This document shows positions 9,379-22,306 of a stretch of 64,000 nt of DNA, piece by piece. Source of the stretch: Arthonia radiata (lineage: Eukaryota; Ascomycota; Arthoniomycetes; Arthoniales; Arthoniaceae); NCBI GenBank assembly GCA_002989075.1, contig PSQN01000007.1, positions 658,749 to 722,748 of the forward strand, given 5' to 3'. A program made the position numbers and the translations under genes. The notes below the pieces were generated by a model. The model made no database searches. It was not told the DNA's origin and saw only the letters and a program-made list of their open reading frames with translations. Position 1 is the first letter of the stretch; each line of letters begins with the position of its first letter.

Positions 9379-9596
9379 ACCTATTCAGACTTGAGAGTCT
9401 CTGCTGTTGTGACTGAAAGGAAAGTTTCGGCGTTGTGGTCAACAATACCATCGCAGTGGCTTGTAGAGATTCAGAAGGGGTTAGCATTTGGAGGTTGCGG
9501 CGGAGTAGCCTTAGTCTACTCAGGCCCGTGCGCTCGGCTGATATATTACCCGATAAGGAAATGCTCGCCCTACGGGCCTAAGGCTCGATAGCAGTC
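9379..9596. promoter_or_regulatory. OTU gene promoter and edge of the gene-rich block
   Basis: Normal-composition DNA between the OTU start codon and the abrupt switch to AT-rich sequence near 9,597. It must contain the OTU promoter. No specific motif stands out. Confidence 0.4.
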
Positions 9597-12018
9597 TTAG
9601 CGCGTTCTTATATTTTTTAGCATTTTCATACTTAAAAGTCGCCCTTTAATTCTACTACTATAATAATTAATTTAATAGGTATTTATATAAAAAAAAGTAT
9701 AATTAAAAGAGAATCTTAGAATTTGGTTCTATTTTTTTTAATTTAATTTATACTATATAAAATAGACTATATAGGCTCTTTAAAGAAGAGTAATAGTATA
9801 TAGTTAGGTATTTAATAACTTTATAGTAAAGAAAAATAAATTAAATAAGAAGAACTTAAATATAAGTAGTAGTTAATAAGAGATAAAAAGAAGAAGATTA
9901 ATTAGCTTTTTTTTAAGCTTTAATAGTAGTATACAACCTTTTATATTACTCTTTTATCTCTTATATACTTAATTATTATATAAGGCCTTTATAAACTTAT
10001 TAAAAGAATACTAATATTTAGATTAATTTAAGACTTATTTAATTATTTTAGGCTTTAATATAAGTTAATAGAGGCTATAATATCTCTAATAAAGGTTTAA
10101 AAAGAAGTAATAAGACTTTTAAGGTAGCTAATATTTAAAGAGTATAAGTTTAATTAAGTTTAAAAGCTTAGTATAGTTTTTAGCTATATAAATATTAAGT
10201 AAATTTACTATTAAAAAGCTTTAAACTTAACTTAACTACTACTTAATTTATTATAGTAAAAGTATATTAATTAACTTTAAAGTAAGAAGTATATTCTATT
10301 TCTCTATTAATGTATATATTTTATCCTTTTAATACTATTATATACTTCTTAACTATATAAGCATAATCTTCTTTTTAGTATTTTTGAACTTTTAATATAT
10401 AATTATAGAGTATTTATAGACTTAATTATATAATTTAACTGCTTTAAAGTATACTTAAGCTATAAAATATATATAAAGAACTACTAAAGCTTTAAAACTT
10501 AAGCTAACTAAGTGCTATATTAACTTACTATATAGAGTAAACTTATTATTTATAGCTATAATAACTTAAAGTAATTAACTAAATTAATATACTAAATATT
10601 AAGACTTTAAAAGAGTATTTACTTTAAAATAACTATACTTCTATACTAGCTAAAAGACCTTTTAACTTATCTACTAACTTAGTAGATAATCTATAAGAAG
10701 ATACTACTAAGTATAACAGCCGTTATAAGCTTCTTTAACGTACTAGTATAAATAACCTATCGTCTTACCGCTTAGAGCTTTAAAACGCTATATATAGGGT
10801 TTTTGAAGGCTATTAATAACCTTTTAAGTAATATTAAAGATATTATAATTTACTATTAACTAGCTAATATTCTATCTTCTTTTAACTCTAATTTTCTTTT
10901 ACTTCTTCTAATAAATATTAATAAGAGTATAAATAAAGAAAATATTAAAATTTAATATAAAATTAATGAAATACTTATCTTTCTTAATAAGTATTTTAAT
11001 ACTAAGCCTATTTATATTATTTTTAAAGACTAAAAGACTCTTTAGTAAGTTTATTTAATTATTGTAATATATACTAAGAATATTTATAAGTAGAACTAGT
11101 TCTAATATCTATTTCTAATACTTAGTCTCTTTTATTTATAAATTTACCTTACTTATAACCTAATAAAGATATATTATAGCCTAAATTTAATCTTAAGCTC
11201 TTCTAAACGTCTATAGTAGGTCTAAGAAAAGCTTAAATATAAAGGTATCTCTAGTAAGAGAAGTAACTACTAGGCGCTTAAGAACTTCTTAATAAATATC
11301 TAAAATAAGTAATTTTTTATATACTAGCTAGTTAATCAAGGGCTTAATTGATTAATAATAATATAGTAAATCTTAAGCTTAATTTAAAGTCTTAGAGTTA
11401 AGTAGTTTGAGTATTTAATTATATTAATAGTAAAGTATATTAATAACTAAGTCTATAGTAAAGATACTAACTAAAAGCTTTAATACTTTATAGACTTCTT
11501 TTAGAACGCTAGAACGTTTCTTAACCTATACTAGGCTATTAAATATAGTAACATTAAAATAATTATTAAATATATATACTACTACTATATTCTCTTCTAT
11601 AGTATATATAATTAAATTTCTTTACTTTCTTTATATCTTCACTACTAGATATATTAATCTATTTATATAAGATCTTCTACTTTTAATAATACTTATTAAT
11701 ATTAAAGGGCATATTAATAGCTTCTTTCTAGTTAATCTTATAAATAAGTACTTTAACGGCCTTATTAAGTAGATCTAGCTTAATAAATATAATAGTTACT
11801 AAACGTTTAGAGATATTATAAAGTATAGAACTATTAAAAAGCTATTTTCTAATTTACTCAACAACTAGCTTATAAAGTAGCTATTACTATACTAGTCTAA
11901 TATATATTTTCTTACGTATAGAGACTAGAATATCTTTCTTATAGCTATTAAATCCTTACTAGTAGTATAAAATAGTCTAGAGACTAATTTAATAGTCTTA
12001 AATAAGTCTCTAGACTAT
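9597..12018. repeat. AT-rich RIP-degraded repeat DNA, family not identified
   Basis: Dense TA dinucleotides, very few CG or CA, and stops in all frames at close spacing. This is what heavily RIPped repeats look like. I see no LTR pair, no recognisable RT or transposase motif and no gene. Short patches (for example 11,160-11,300 and 11,820-12,000) keep protein-like codon texture, so it probably derives from one or more old transposons. Confidence 0.6.
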
Positions 12019-12527
12019 TGTTAAATTGGGTGCAGGGAAGAAGAAGGATACTACTACAAAGAGTAGGAAGACGAGACTAGCTTAAGACTGGTACAATACT
12101 TAGGCTTAGTATAGATACAATACTTAGTAGTAAGGAGAAGCTATTGTTATATTGTCTGTCTTATTAGCTAAAATTCTCTAGAGGAATTCTAGCTTATATA
12201 TCTAAGTTTAGCGATCTATATAGGACTTACTAGATATCTGTTTTTTTTAATAGGAGCTAGATAACCTATAACTTACTATATAAGATAGTAATTCTGTCTA
12301 TTTAAAACTGTTAGTCTTTAAGTTTATTCTGTGTTGTCTTAGACTACGGGCCAGCTATCTAAAATAGATCGTATAATACTTCTTTTTGTTCTAGACCCAG
12401 GCTACTAGGCCCGACCCTTTAGATAAAAGGCTTGTTCTATTCTAGACTAAGACAGCTAATAGGACCTATTCGATACTCCGGGCCCCTAGGGATTCCGGCT
12501 AACTAGCTAGTTGATTAATTTCTAACA
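12019..12527 (-). repeat. Solo LTR, Copia-type (minus orientation)
   Basis: A 509-base sequence that is the reverse complement homologue of the solo LTR at 63,113-63,618. It begins TGTTAAATTGGG and ends TTCTAACA, so TG...CA termini are kept. Flanks are ACTAT (12,014-12,018) and ACTAC (12,528-12,532), a 5-base target duplication differing by one C-to-T. No internal region is present, so it is a solo LTR. A TGTTGGAA start, seen in the better copy, is common in Copia LTRs; the family call is inference. Confidence 0.8.
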
Positions 12528-14631
12528 ACTACATTTAACTAGATTTTTAGCGCCTTAGTAATAAAATTATATAGTTTAATAAATTCTTAATATATTTTAA
12601 GCTAGCTTATATTAAGAACAAAGCTATACTTAAGAATATTACTTAATAAATAGATAAAGATACTATAAAGGACTATAAATTCTTTTAATATACTAAGTAA
12701 AGCTTTTAAAATATTAAGTTTACTTTAGATTTGCTATAATATAGCTTATAGTATAACTTTAATAGAAGTTAAATAGTACTTTTAAACAAAATATTAAAAA
12801 TAAAAATAAGTAGGTATATAGCAATATATATATTAATTATATTATTAAAGTAAAAGTAACTCTTTATAGACATTAAGTATTTATTAACTATCTACTAACT
12901 ATCTATTAACTATTAAATAACTATTAAATAACTATACATTAAGTAGTATAGTTATTATAATTATTATTATTCTATCTAACTTAGAAATAAAGATAGTTAC
13001 TATTATTAAGCTACTACTTAAAGAAGTTAATAAATACTATACTAGGCCTACTGAATCGATATCTAAGTATTATTATTAGACTATATTAACTTTTCTTCTT
13101 TTTTAGAGTTAATATTGCTAACTAACGCTAAGTTAACTAGAATATAAATATTAACTAAACTTAGCTATAGTTTGTACTAGAACTATAGATAGGTACCTTA
13201 CTAACGTTAGATAGGTAAAATTAAAGAAGAAATAACTGTAATAGGGCTAGTAGATAGTTAATTAAAAGCTATTTTAATATATATTAGTACTAAGTTAAAG
13301 TAAGATTAAATAATTAATATACCTTAAGGACTAGAAGCAATAAAAGTAACTAGAATAGTAGAAATAGTAGAGATAGTAGGAATAGTACTAGTATTAAGAC
13401 TATACTAGGTAGAATAACTAGAAGTAGTATATAAACTATAGTAGCGCTAATAAATAAGAGTAATTCTTTCTATTATAAACTTATTAAGATTCTACTAGTA
13501 GTAAATATATATATAGATAATTAATTTATTAGTAAATTAATTTAAAATTAACTTAAATATATAGTTATTTAAGTTAAAGTAGATAAATATAGTAGTACTA
13601 ATATTAATTTAGAATTAAATATTATTATTAATAGTAGAAAGCGTAAGGCAATTATTTTAAATAGTATTAATAATATAGCTAGAAATACTAGTTACTAGAT
13701 TATAGTTCTAAATATAGATATAAACTCTATAGATATAAGCTATAGTCTATAGAATATCTATAGCAACTATATAGTATTAGCTTAATATTAGATATTTAAT
13801 ATATATTAAATATATAAAAGTTTATTTAGTTATTATAAGTATTAAAAGATTAGACTACTATATTAATACTAATACTAATATTAAAGTTAAAGAAGACTTA
13901 TAGAAGTTAGAAGAAGAGAAAAAAGATTAAAAAAGAATTAAGATAGTAAAAAAGAATATTAAAAGAAAGATAAGTAAGAATAAAAAAAGTTTAAGTATAC
14001 TGCTCTATTAGTATCTACTTAATTAAGCTATAGTATCTATAAAGTAGCTATATAGAGTTAAAGCTCTAATAATAATTATAGTTAGTATTAACTAACAGTA
14101 TCTTTATTATTTTAATAAGTATTTACTACTTAATTCCTTAAATATAGAGTATACTAGTATCTTTTACTTAGTTTAAACTTTGTTAGTTACTTATATATTT
14201 AGTATATAGAATAGACTATACTAGGGTTAATAGAGGCTAAGATACCTAAGTAGGTTAAATAGTAGATATTAATAGTAGTTAATATAATCTCTAAGTAAGA
14301 ATATATTTTATAATAGCTAAGACTTTAGTATCGTACTTAACTACCTGTACTTAGCTATTAAACTAACCTTTAGTAATAGTATAGATTAATAATACTAGAC
14401 TATTTATTTACTTTTTAGGAAGTATTAGCTTATTATATAGATCTTTAACTAAGTTAAATATAAATCTCTATAGCTAGATAAGAACTATTTACTACTACAT
14501 CTTAAGCTATTTAATGAATTAAGCTTAAATATTAGTAGATATATTATAGTACTATATATTATATACTTTTAAAAGCTTAAATAGCTAAGAATTATAATAA
14601 GGTATATTAAATTATACTACTCTTAATAAAG
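12528..14631. repeat. AT-rich RIP-degraded repeat DNA with protein-like remnants
   Basis: Continuation of the unidentified repeat left of element G. Around 13,860-14,600 a plus-strand frame interrupted mainly by TAG keeps a plausible Lys/Glu-rich then Leu/Tyr-rich texture, suggesting a decayed protein gene. I do not recognise the family. No LTR was found. Confidence 0.5.
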
Positions 14632-14827
14632 TATAATATATAGACATCTTAATAGCAAATTAGGATAAAATATTATCTAGTTAGAAAGGCTATAATTCTA
14701 GAAGATTATCTTTTATCTAGTAGATATATTTCTTTCTTTTCTCCTTAATAATTAGCTTAAATACTAGTAGAGCCTATTAGGACTCTTTTTACTATTTAAT
14801 TACTTTCTGCTCTATATCTAGATTATA
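14632..14827 (+). repeat. 5' LTR of element G (196 bases)
   Basis: Homologous along its full length to the H LTRs at 35,013-35,208 and 50,178-50,373, with G/C to A/T changes. It begins TATAATATATAGAC where H has TGTAATGCATAGAC. The same internal sequence, TTCTAATTATT, follows it. Confidence 0.85.
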
Positions 14828-14928
14828 TTCTAATTATTTTAAATCTATAAGGAGGGCGGCTAGTAGTTAGATACCTTATTAACGTTACTCAAAGGTTAAC
14901 CTAGTATAATTAAGTATAGCTAAGACTC

Positions 14929-15248
14929 TATATATATATATATATAAATAAATAGTATTAAAATTAATTAATGACCGATACTAGTAAGTACTAGGCTTAA
15001 AGAGAATATATAAAGACTTAAGTATATAACGGCAGTTATTTTATATCTATAGAACAATAAGAGTATAAAGAGTAGTAAAATATAGCTAATACTAGAGAAG
15101 ACTAGAACTCTTATATAGAATTTAGCAATAATAATAAGTAAGAAGGCTTGTAAGCTAGTAAATAGATACTAAGTAGATAATAAACTAAAGAGAATAATAG
15201 TTTAAACTAAAATAATAATATTAATAATAATAATAATAATAATAATAA
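14929..15248. repeat. Simple repeats in the G leader and gag: (TA)n and (AAT)n
   Basis: A (TA)n run lies at 14,929-14,946 in the untranslated leader, and a mostly AAT trinucleotide run lies at 15,211-15,248 inside gag. The corresponding part of H (around 35,585-35,605) has a short mixed AATAACGACGAT stretch. The G run is therefore expanded or converted by mutation. Confidence 0.8.
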
Positions 15249-16685
15249 AGAAATCTACTGAGACTTTAATTATAAAGAATCTCTCTTTAGTACCTTTTTA
15301 AGCATTAAAGTATAAAAGCTAAGATAAAAATTACTAGTATAGTAGTAATAGTATACTATTAAGAAGCTCTAGCTTAAAAAGTAAATACTTAAAGTTAAGC
15401 TTTAGTTCTTCTATAATTTAAAGGCTAGTAGTAAGCGGTTATAGAAGAATTTAAGCCTTTAAAGCTAAATTAATAAGCTTCTTAAGAAAGAGACATCTAA
15501 GCTTAAGAAAGCTATTAGCTCTATAGATACTTAATAGACTTAAACTATAGTAGCTAATATATTAAATTTTAATAACATTTATATTATTATTTAGTACGTT
15601 TAAAGACTTCTTAGAGACTTAGTAGATAAATAGTAAACTTATACTAAAAAGAATAAAAAGAAGATATTACTCTATATATAGGTATACTTTAAGAAATAAG
15701 TAATAAAATATATTATTAACTTAGCTATAGCTACTATAGTTAATATAAAAAAGCTCTTTATATTAATATAGAGTTTAATATAGAAGCTTAAAAACTTTCT
15801 AAGCTTTCTATAGAATAAAGAAACTAAGTTACTAAATAGTAAAATATTAGATCTAAATTAGGCTATATTTAACTATATATACTTATCTTTATAAATTAAG
15901 ATAAAGCTAATTAAGTAAGATCTCTTAGAGAACCTACTTAAAGATATAAATAAGCTTCTAAAAAAGGTTTATTAGTATATAAATATTAATTATAGTATAG
16001 TATAAAACTTCTATACTACTACTAATATAAACTAAGATTACTTAGATAGTAGATTAAATATAACTTATAGTAGATACAACGCTAGAGTAACCCTACAGAA
16101 ATTAAATTATAAATAAGATAGATTATATTAAGAATAAGGTAACTTACTAGTCTAACTAAAAGATACTAGCTTTACTATATAGAGGCAACTAAAGTTAATA
16201 TATAGTAAAGTATATATTACTTACTTTATATATAATTGGAAAGGGAATTATACTACTAAATGTATCTCTCTCTAAACTAGTATTAATTTAATACTAGTTA
16301 GATAAAGAAACAATAGGCCTTAAGAATAAGTCTTATATTTCTAAAGCTTAAGACTATTAATTAATAGTAAGGATAAATTAAAGTCTAAGTATAGCTAGAT
16401 AGATTACTATAAGAGGTTCTTACGCTAGTAGATTCTAATATAAAGATTAATCCTATTAATTACTATATTATACTTAAATAAGAATAGTAAAAGTTATATA
16501 AAGTAGAGCTTCTATATACTAAGTTTCTTAATAAAAATAAACTATAGCTTTATAGTGCTTATAACGTAAATATAACTATAAAAGAGATATATAGAGAAAA
16601 AACAGTATTACAAACTTTATCTATATTTAGTTAACTTAATAGAATATAGTCTTATTTTAGAATATTTATAGCTTAAATAAGTTAA

Positions 16686-17157
16686 TGTAACGCCGGTTGC
16701 TAGGAGAACCGAACTAAGGCTTACTTACCTTGTATACTTATTAACCTTGGTAGTAGGTATCTTGTATGCTAGAGACTAAAAGATAGAAGAGGCGAGATAG
16801 ATTATAAAAGATAAGAGAAGCTTAATTAAAGTAAATAGAAGGTAAAGTACGTTACTTAAATATAGTTAAGAAACTTATATTTAAATATTAAGTTAATAGA
16901 CTAAAGTCTATTCTAAGGTTAGCTATTAGTTTAGCTATATAGTTTAAAATATAGAAGAGGCTCTTTAAAGCCGCTATAGCCGCTAGTATTCTTATAATTA
17001 ACCGCGGCTTTTTATCTTAACGTATCCGCTTTAGCTACTATCGGCTAAAGAGGTCTTATTAGCTAAGAGTATACTAGTACTTATTAGCGTTTTAGTAAGT
17101 AGTAGATATTAATGCTTAAGGGTTTGCTTAGCTGTTTTAAGCTTAGCGTTTATAATA
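16686..17157 (-). repeat. 3' LTR of F (472 bases, U3 type B)
   Basis: Begins TGTAACGCCGG at the R-U5 side (plus-strand view) and ends GTTTATAATA. It pairs with 32,958-33,429 by type and flanking GTTAA. Confidence 0.85.
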
Positions 17158-17351
17158 TAATCTCTCTTCTTTTAGTTAAGTTGTTCTTAACTAACCTTTG
17201 CTTCTTACTCTTTTTAATACTATATAAGTATAACTCGCTATAGTCTCTTAGATTTATTTTATAAGTCGTTATACCTAAGATTGCTGTATTACTGTCTAGT
17301 ACTAATTAAAAATAGGTTCGTACCTTCTTAATTAAAACTTATAGCAACAAA

Positions 17352-17916
17352 ATACCTTCTTATTTTTATTGCGCTTATCTAAGTTAGCGTTGTTTTTTAG
17401 CGTCTAGTCGGTATATATATACAGACTATAATTATATAAAGAAGCTCTATAACGTTCGTCCCTTATTAGCTAATAATTAGTTTTTTTTTCTATTTACTTT
17501 CTATTTTCTTGCTAATACGTTAGTTAGCTAATTTTATTTATTCTTAATACCTTTAAATATCTAATACTCTTTAATACGCTAAAAAGCGTTGTACCGAGAA
17601 GAAGTAGTTAAAGAAAGAGGCGGAGAGAAAAGCTTGGGTTACTTTAGAAGAGTAGCTTTAGAAGAAATAAAAAGTCTCGTAGCTAAAGAAGAAGGTAAAC
17701 GTATTACAAGCATCTACTTTAAACAAATTAAATTATAATAAGCTGTTAGAGTAAGAAGAGTTGTCTACTACTATATTAAATAGCGATATACTAAATGCGT
17801 CTAGCGGGCTATCTATAAATTTTTATAAAGATCTGTTTTCTAAATTAGATAGTAGACCTATAACATAGTAAGCTAGCTTATTTACAAATAATCTAGGTGC
17901 TAGTAAGATACACTAG
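17352..17916 (+). pseudogene. Antisense retrotransposon gene, copy in F (damaged)
   Basis: Lies on the strand opposite to pol of its element, between pol and the 3' LTR. The start codon is mutated (ATA at 17,352). Exon 1 is 124 bases, the intron 17,476-17,527 (donor damaged to ATTAGT, acceptor GTTAG) and exon 2 ends at TAG 17,914-17,916. Of the six conserved cysteine positions (4, 7, 14, 23, 26, 33), only 7 and 14 are still Cys; the rest are Tyr. A basic coiled-coil-like region follows, then the PSGLS motif. Exon 2 is 389 bases, 21 more (seven codons) than in A, C, J and K. Confidence 0.6.
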
Positions 17917-18506
17917 ATAGTAAATTAGAGTGTTAGTACTGCTACGACCAATTAATATTCTAGTTCCAATATTGTTAAATTGTGTCTTTATAGTTAATTA
18001 GATATTGTTCTAGTTTCTATTATTTTTTATATTTAGAGTATTCTTTCTATTTTATAAGATACTGTCGTTTGCCTTAGTATTATTTATAAGCTCGAATCGT
18101 TTCGACCTTATACTCGGGTTCTTAGTTGTTAGAAAGGATTTCTAGGTTAAATCGTTCTACTTCTTAAAAGTAGGCTAGTTTTAATAGCGCTATATAGAAT
18201 ATAGAATATATTCTTATTGTCTTTAAGAGTTTAAGTTTAAATATTATAGGTCTCAATTACTGTAAGATTCTAAACGGTTCTATTTTAGTATAGTTAAGTT
18301 TCTTGCTTAGTTTAATAGTTTTTAAGTTTCTTATAAGTAAGTAAGCTCTTTCCCCCTCTTTTATACTTATATTTAGAATAGTTCTTAACTTATTATACTA
18401 TCTTTTAGTTTGTTCGTTAATAAACTCGCTATTAGACTTTAACTACTAATATAGGGTTTTTATGCTTGTAGCTATTCGTATAGCTATTTTATTTTCTATA
18501 ATATTC

Positions 18507-18978
18507 TATAACGCCGGTCGCTGGGAGAACCAAACTAAGGCTTACTTGCCTTATATACTTATCGACCTTAGTAGTAGGTGTCTTGTGTACTAGAGACTAA
18601 AAGGTAGAAGAGGCGAAATAGATTATAGAGAGTAAGAGGGGCTTAACTAAAGTAGATAGAAGATAAAGTACGTTATTTAAATATAGTTAAGAAACTTATA
18701 TTCAGATATTAAGTTAATAGACTAAAGTCTATCTTAAGGTCGATTATTAGTTTAGCTATATAGTCTAAGGTATAAGAGAGGTTCTTTAGAGCAACTATAG
18801 CTGCTAGTATTCTTATAGACAACCGCGGCTTTCTAGTCCGTTGTACCTGCTTTAGCCGCTGTTAGCTAAAGAGATCTTATCGACTAAAGATACGCTAGTG
18901 CCTGTTAGTATCCTAGCGAGTAGTAGGTATTAATGCTCGGAGGTTCGCTTAGCTATTTTAAGCTTAGCGTTTATAATA
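18507..18978 (-). repeat. Second LTR inside F (472 bases, U3 type B)
   Basis: A full-length LTR of the same type as F's, beginning TATAACGCCGG, with TG mutated to TA. It interrupts F's integrase sequence. Left flank TATTC has no matching right flank, as expected if the insert's other end was lost by recombination with F. Confidence 0.8.
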
Positions 18979-19172
18979 TAATCCCTCTTCTTCTAGTTAA
19001 GCTGTCTCTAACTAACCTTCGCTCCTTGCTTTTTTTAATACTGTATAAATATAACTCGCCGCAGTCTCTTAGATTTATTCTGTAAGTTGTTATACTTAAG
19101 ATTACTGTATTACTATTTAGTGCTAATCGAAAATAGATCCGTACCTTCTTAATTAAAACTTATAGTAACGAA

Positions 19173-19688
19173 ATGCCTCCTTGTTTTTATTGTGCTTGTC
19201 TAAGTTAGCGTTGTTTTTTAGTATTTAGTTAGTATATATGTATAGGCTATACTTATATAGAGAAGCCTTATAACGTTCGTCTCTTGCTAACCGATAGTTA
19301 GTTTCTCTTCTGCTTACTTCTTATTTTCTTACTAACGCGTTATTTAGCTAATTCTATTTACTCTTAATATCTCTAAATATTTAATACTCTTTAACGCGCT
19401 AAGAAGCGTCGTACCGAAAAGAAGTAGTTAAAGAAAGAGGTAGAAGGAAAAGCTTGGGTTGCTTTGAAAGAGTAGCTTCATAAGGAATAAAAAGTCTCGT
19501 AGCTAAAGGAGAAGGTAGACGTATTGTGAGCGTCTATCTTAGACAAATTAAATTGTAATAAGCTATTAGAGCAGGAAAAGTTGTCTACTGCTATATTGGG
19601 TAGCGATGTACTAAATGCGCCTAGCGGGCTGTCTATAGATTTCTATAAAGATCCGTTTTTTAAATTAAGTGGTGGATTAGAGTGTTAA
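19173..19688 (+). pseudogene. Antisense retrotransposon gene, copy in the inner type-B element
   Basis: ATG at 19,173, exon 1 of 124 bases to 19,296, intron 19,297-19,347 (51 bases, GTTAGT donor, ACTAAC branch-like site, TTTAG acceptor) and exon 2 from 19,348. Four of six conserved Cys are present (4, 7, 14, 23). Exon 2 encodes a basic RAKKRR stretch, a long Lys/Glu/Leu coiled-coil-like region, LLEQEK and APSGLSIDFY. A deletion removes the C-terminal tail, giving stop TAA at 19,686-19,688. Several in-frame TAG and TAA stops are of the RIP type. This copy best shows Cys 7. Confidence 0.65.
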
Positions 19689-21648
19689 TGCTGCTACAAC
19701 CGATTAATATTCTAGTTCTAATATCGTTAAATAGTGTCTTTATAATTAGTTAGGTTTTATTCTAATTTCTATTGGTTTTTGTGTTTAGAGTATCCTTTCT
19801 ATTTTATAAGATACTGTCGTTTGCCTCGATATTGTCTATAGGCTCGAATTATTTTAACCTTATACTCAGGTTCTTAGTTATTAGAAAGGATTTCTAAGTT
19901 GGGTCGTTCTACTTCTTAGAAGTAGACTAGTTTTAATAGCGCTACATAGAATACTAAATATATTCTTATTGTCTTTAGGAGTTTAAGTTTAAATGTTATA
20001 GATCCTAATTGCTGTAGAATTTTAAACGGTCTTGTCTTAGTATAGTTAAGTTTCTTGCTTAGTCTGGTAGTTTTTATGTTTCTTATAAGCAAATAAGCTC
20101 TTCCCCCCTCTTTTATGCTTGTATCCGGGGTAGTTCTTAACTTGTTATACTATTTCCTTATTCGTTCGGTAATAAACTCGCTGTCAGACTTTAACTGCTA
20201 GTATAGGGTTTTTATGCTTATAGCTATTTACGTAGATATTTTGTTTTCTGTAGTATTCTGTAGCTATCTGCTCTAAAGAGGGTAGTAGCTATATAGTGTA
20301 TAGAACAGAGTTGTTTTCGTTATATCGTTCTTTATATTATTATACGCGGCTTATACAACTAGTAGTAACTATACTCAGTCGTTTTGTTAGTAGTTAATAT
20401 ATGCTCGGAGATACTATTTCAGTGTTTAATTCGTTTGTTCTGTCTATCTGTCTGTTTACAGATAAAATAACGTCGATATTTTCTGCTTCGTTCCCAGTTG
20501 TTGTATTAGAGACGTTTAAAATTGTAAGACGAATTTTTAGTCTCTGTCTAAGATAATTCTTTGTAGTTAACTATAGTTCGCTAGGACAATCTAAAGGAAT
20601 ATATATATTAATTGTTCTAAATTGCTAGCTTCCTTGTAAGGTACGAAGTATACGTACTTTATTAGTTTATCGTATATAACTAGAATAGCGTTGTAAGCTA
20701 CTCCTGTTAGTAGATCCTTAGACGTTAGTAGTTTAGTAATAAAGTTTAGTAAGACTATATACTATAGTCTTTCGGGTATCTTTAGTAGCTATAGTTTGCT
20801 GTACGGCGAATACCTCGGGTGCTTAGTTCTTACGTATATATCGCATTCTCGAATATAATTCTCGACGTAATGTCGAATTCTTAGGATATAGTAGGTTCTT
20901 ATAATCTTTTTTATAGTATTATTAATACTTTTATGTTCTTTAGTTGGGTTATCGTAGAAGTTACTAATAATGTTTTGGGTTAGATTCCTTAAGATATAGA
21001 TTTTACCTTAAAATTCGTAATATTCTTTACTATTCTTAGTTAATCTCGAGTGTCGTTTTTCTGTCTTCTGGTAGGTTTTAAAGTCGTTTAGAATGTCTGA
21101 GATTCGGCTGTCTGGTTCGATAACGAACTCGGTTGTTATAGCCAATTGATTGTATCTAATCTCGTTATTATATTCTTAGAATATTGTGTGCTCGACGTGT
21201 TTCTTGTCGTTAAGGTAGTCTAGACGTCGGCTTAGAGCGTCGGCTCTGTCGTTCTTAGAACCCTTCTTGTAAGTAATAATAAAGTTATATAAAGCTATAG
21301 TTTCTAACTATCTAACTTGTCTACAATTAAGTTTCTTTATTGTTATAAAGTAGATTAGATTCTTATAGTCTATATATACTATAATTATATAGTTTGCTCC
21401 TTTTAAATAAGCTTGCTATATCTTGAATGCTGCTATAATAGCTAAGAGCTCTTTATTGTAAATATTATAGTTCTATTCTCTAAGTAATATTTTTCTTAAG
21501 TAGAAAGCTACTGGTCTAAGCTTTCTTTCTTTATTATTTTAACTTATATATACTCTAATTGTATAGTCTAACGCGTCTATTTCTATAATAATTAGTAAGT
21601 TAGGGTTAAATATTGCTAGTACAGGTCCGATCTTAAAAGCTTTCTTAA

Positions 21649-22120
21649 TGTAACGCCGGTTGCTGAGAGGACCGAACTAAGGCTCACTTGCCTTGTGTGC
21701 TTGTCGACCTTAGTGGTAGGTGTCTTGTATGCTAGAGACTAAAAGGTAGAAGAGGCGAGATAGATTACTAAGAGTGAGAGAGGCTTAACTAAAGTAGATA
21801 AAAGGTAAAGTACGTTATCTAAATATAGTTAAAGAACTTATATTTAAATATTAAGTTAATAGACTAAAGTCTATTCTAAGGTTAGCTATTAGTCTAGCTA
21901 TATAGTCTAAGGTACACAGAGAAAGTTCCTTTATATTTACTAACTCGACAATACTTATATTGAGTTTATAAGAAATATAGGCTTTTATAGCTGTCTTGTT
22001 CAACAATACTTACGGCGGGTTTGTAGGCTTAGTCGGGAATAATGCTGGTAGGGCTAAGATGATTGGTAGTGGTTGATGCTTGGGCGTGCGCTAGGCCGTC
22101 TAGGGCTAGTGCTCGTAACA
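21649..22120 (-). repeat. 3' LTR of C (472 bases, U3 type A)
   Basis: Starts TGTAACGCCGG and ends GCTCGTAACA in plus-strand view. It is followed by CAATCCCTCCTC, the complement of the polypurine tract, which fixes the orientation. Confidence 0.9.
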
Positions 22121-22306
22121 CAATCCCTCCTCTTTTAGTTAAATTGTCTTTAATTGACTCTTAGCCTTTTAAACACGTATAAGTTACGTTTCGTTCCCCT
22201 CTTCGTAACTAATCTGTAAGTCGCTATGCTTCGTATAAAGTCCGTTACTACGGGTCTTAATAAAAAGTATAGTTAATACCTATTAATTAAAGCCTGTGGT
22301 ATCGAA

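Noticed and set aside
10716-10727. 12-base match to the right end of the solo LTR at 31,392-31,848
   Set aside because: The similarity does not extend further left, so it is not evidence of another LTR copy.
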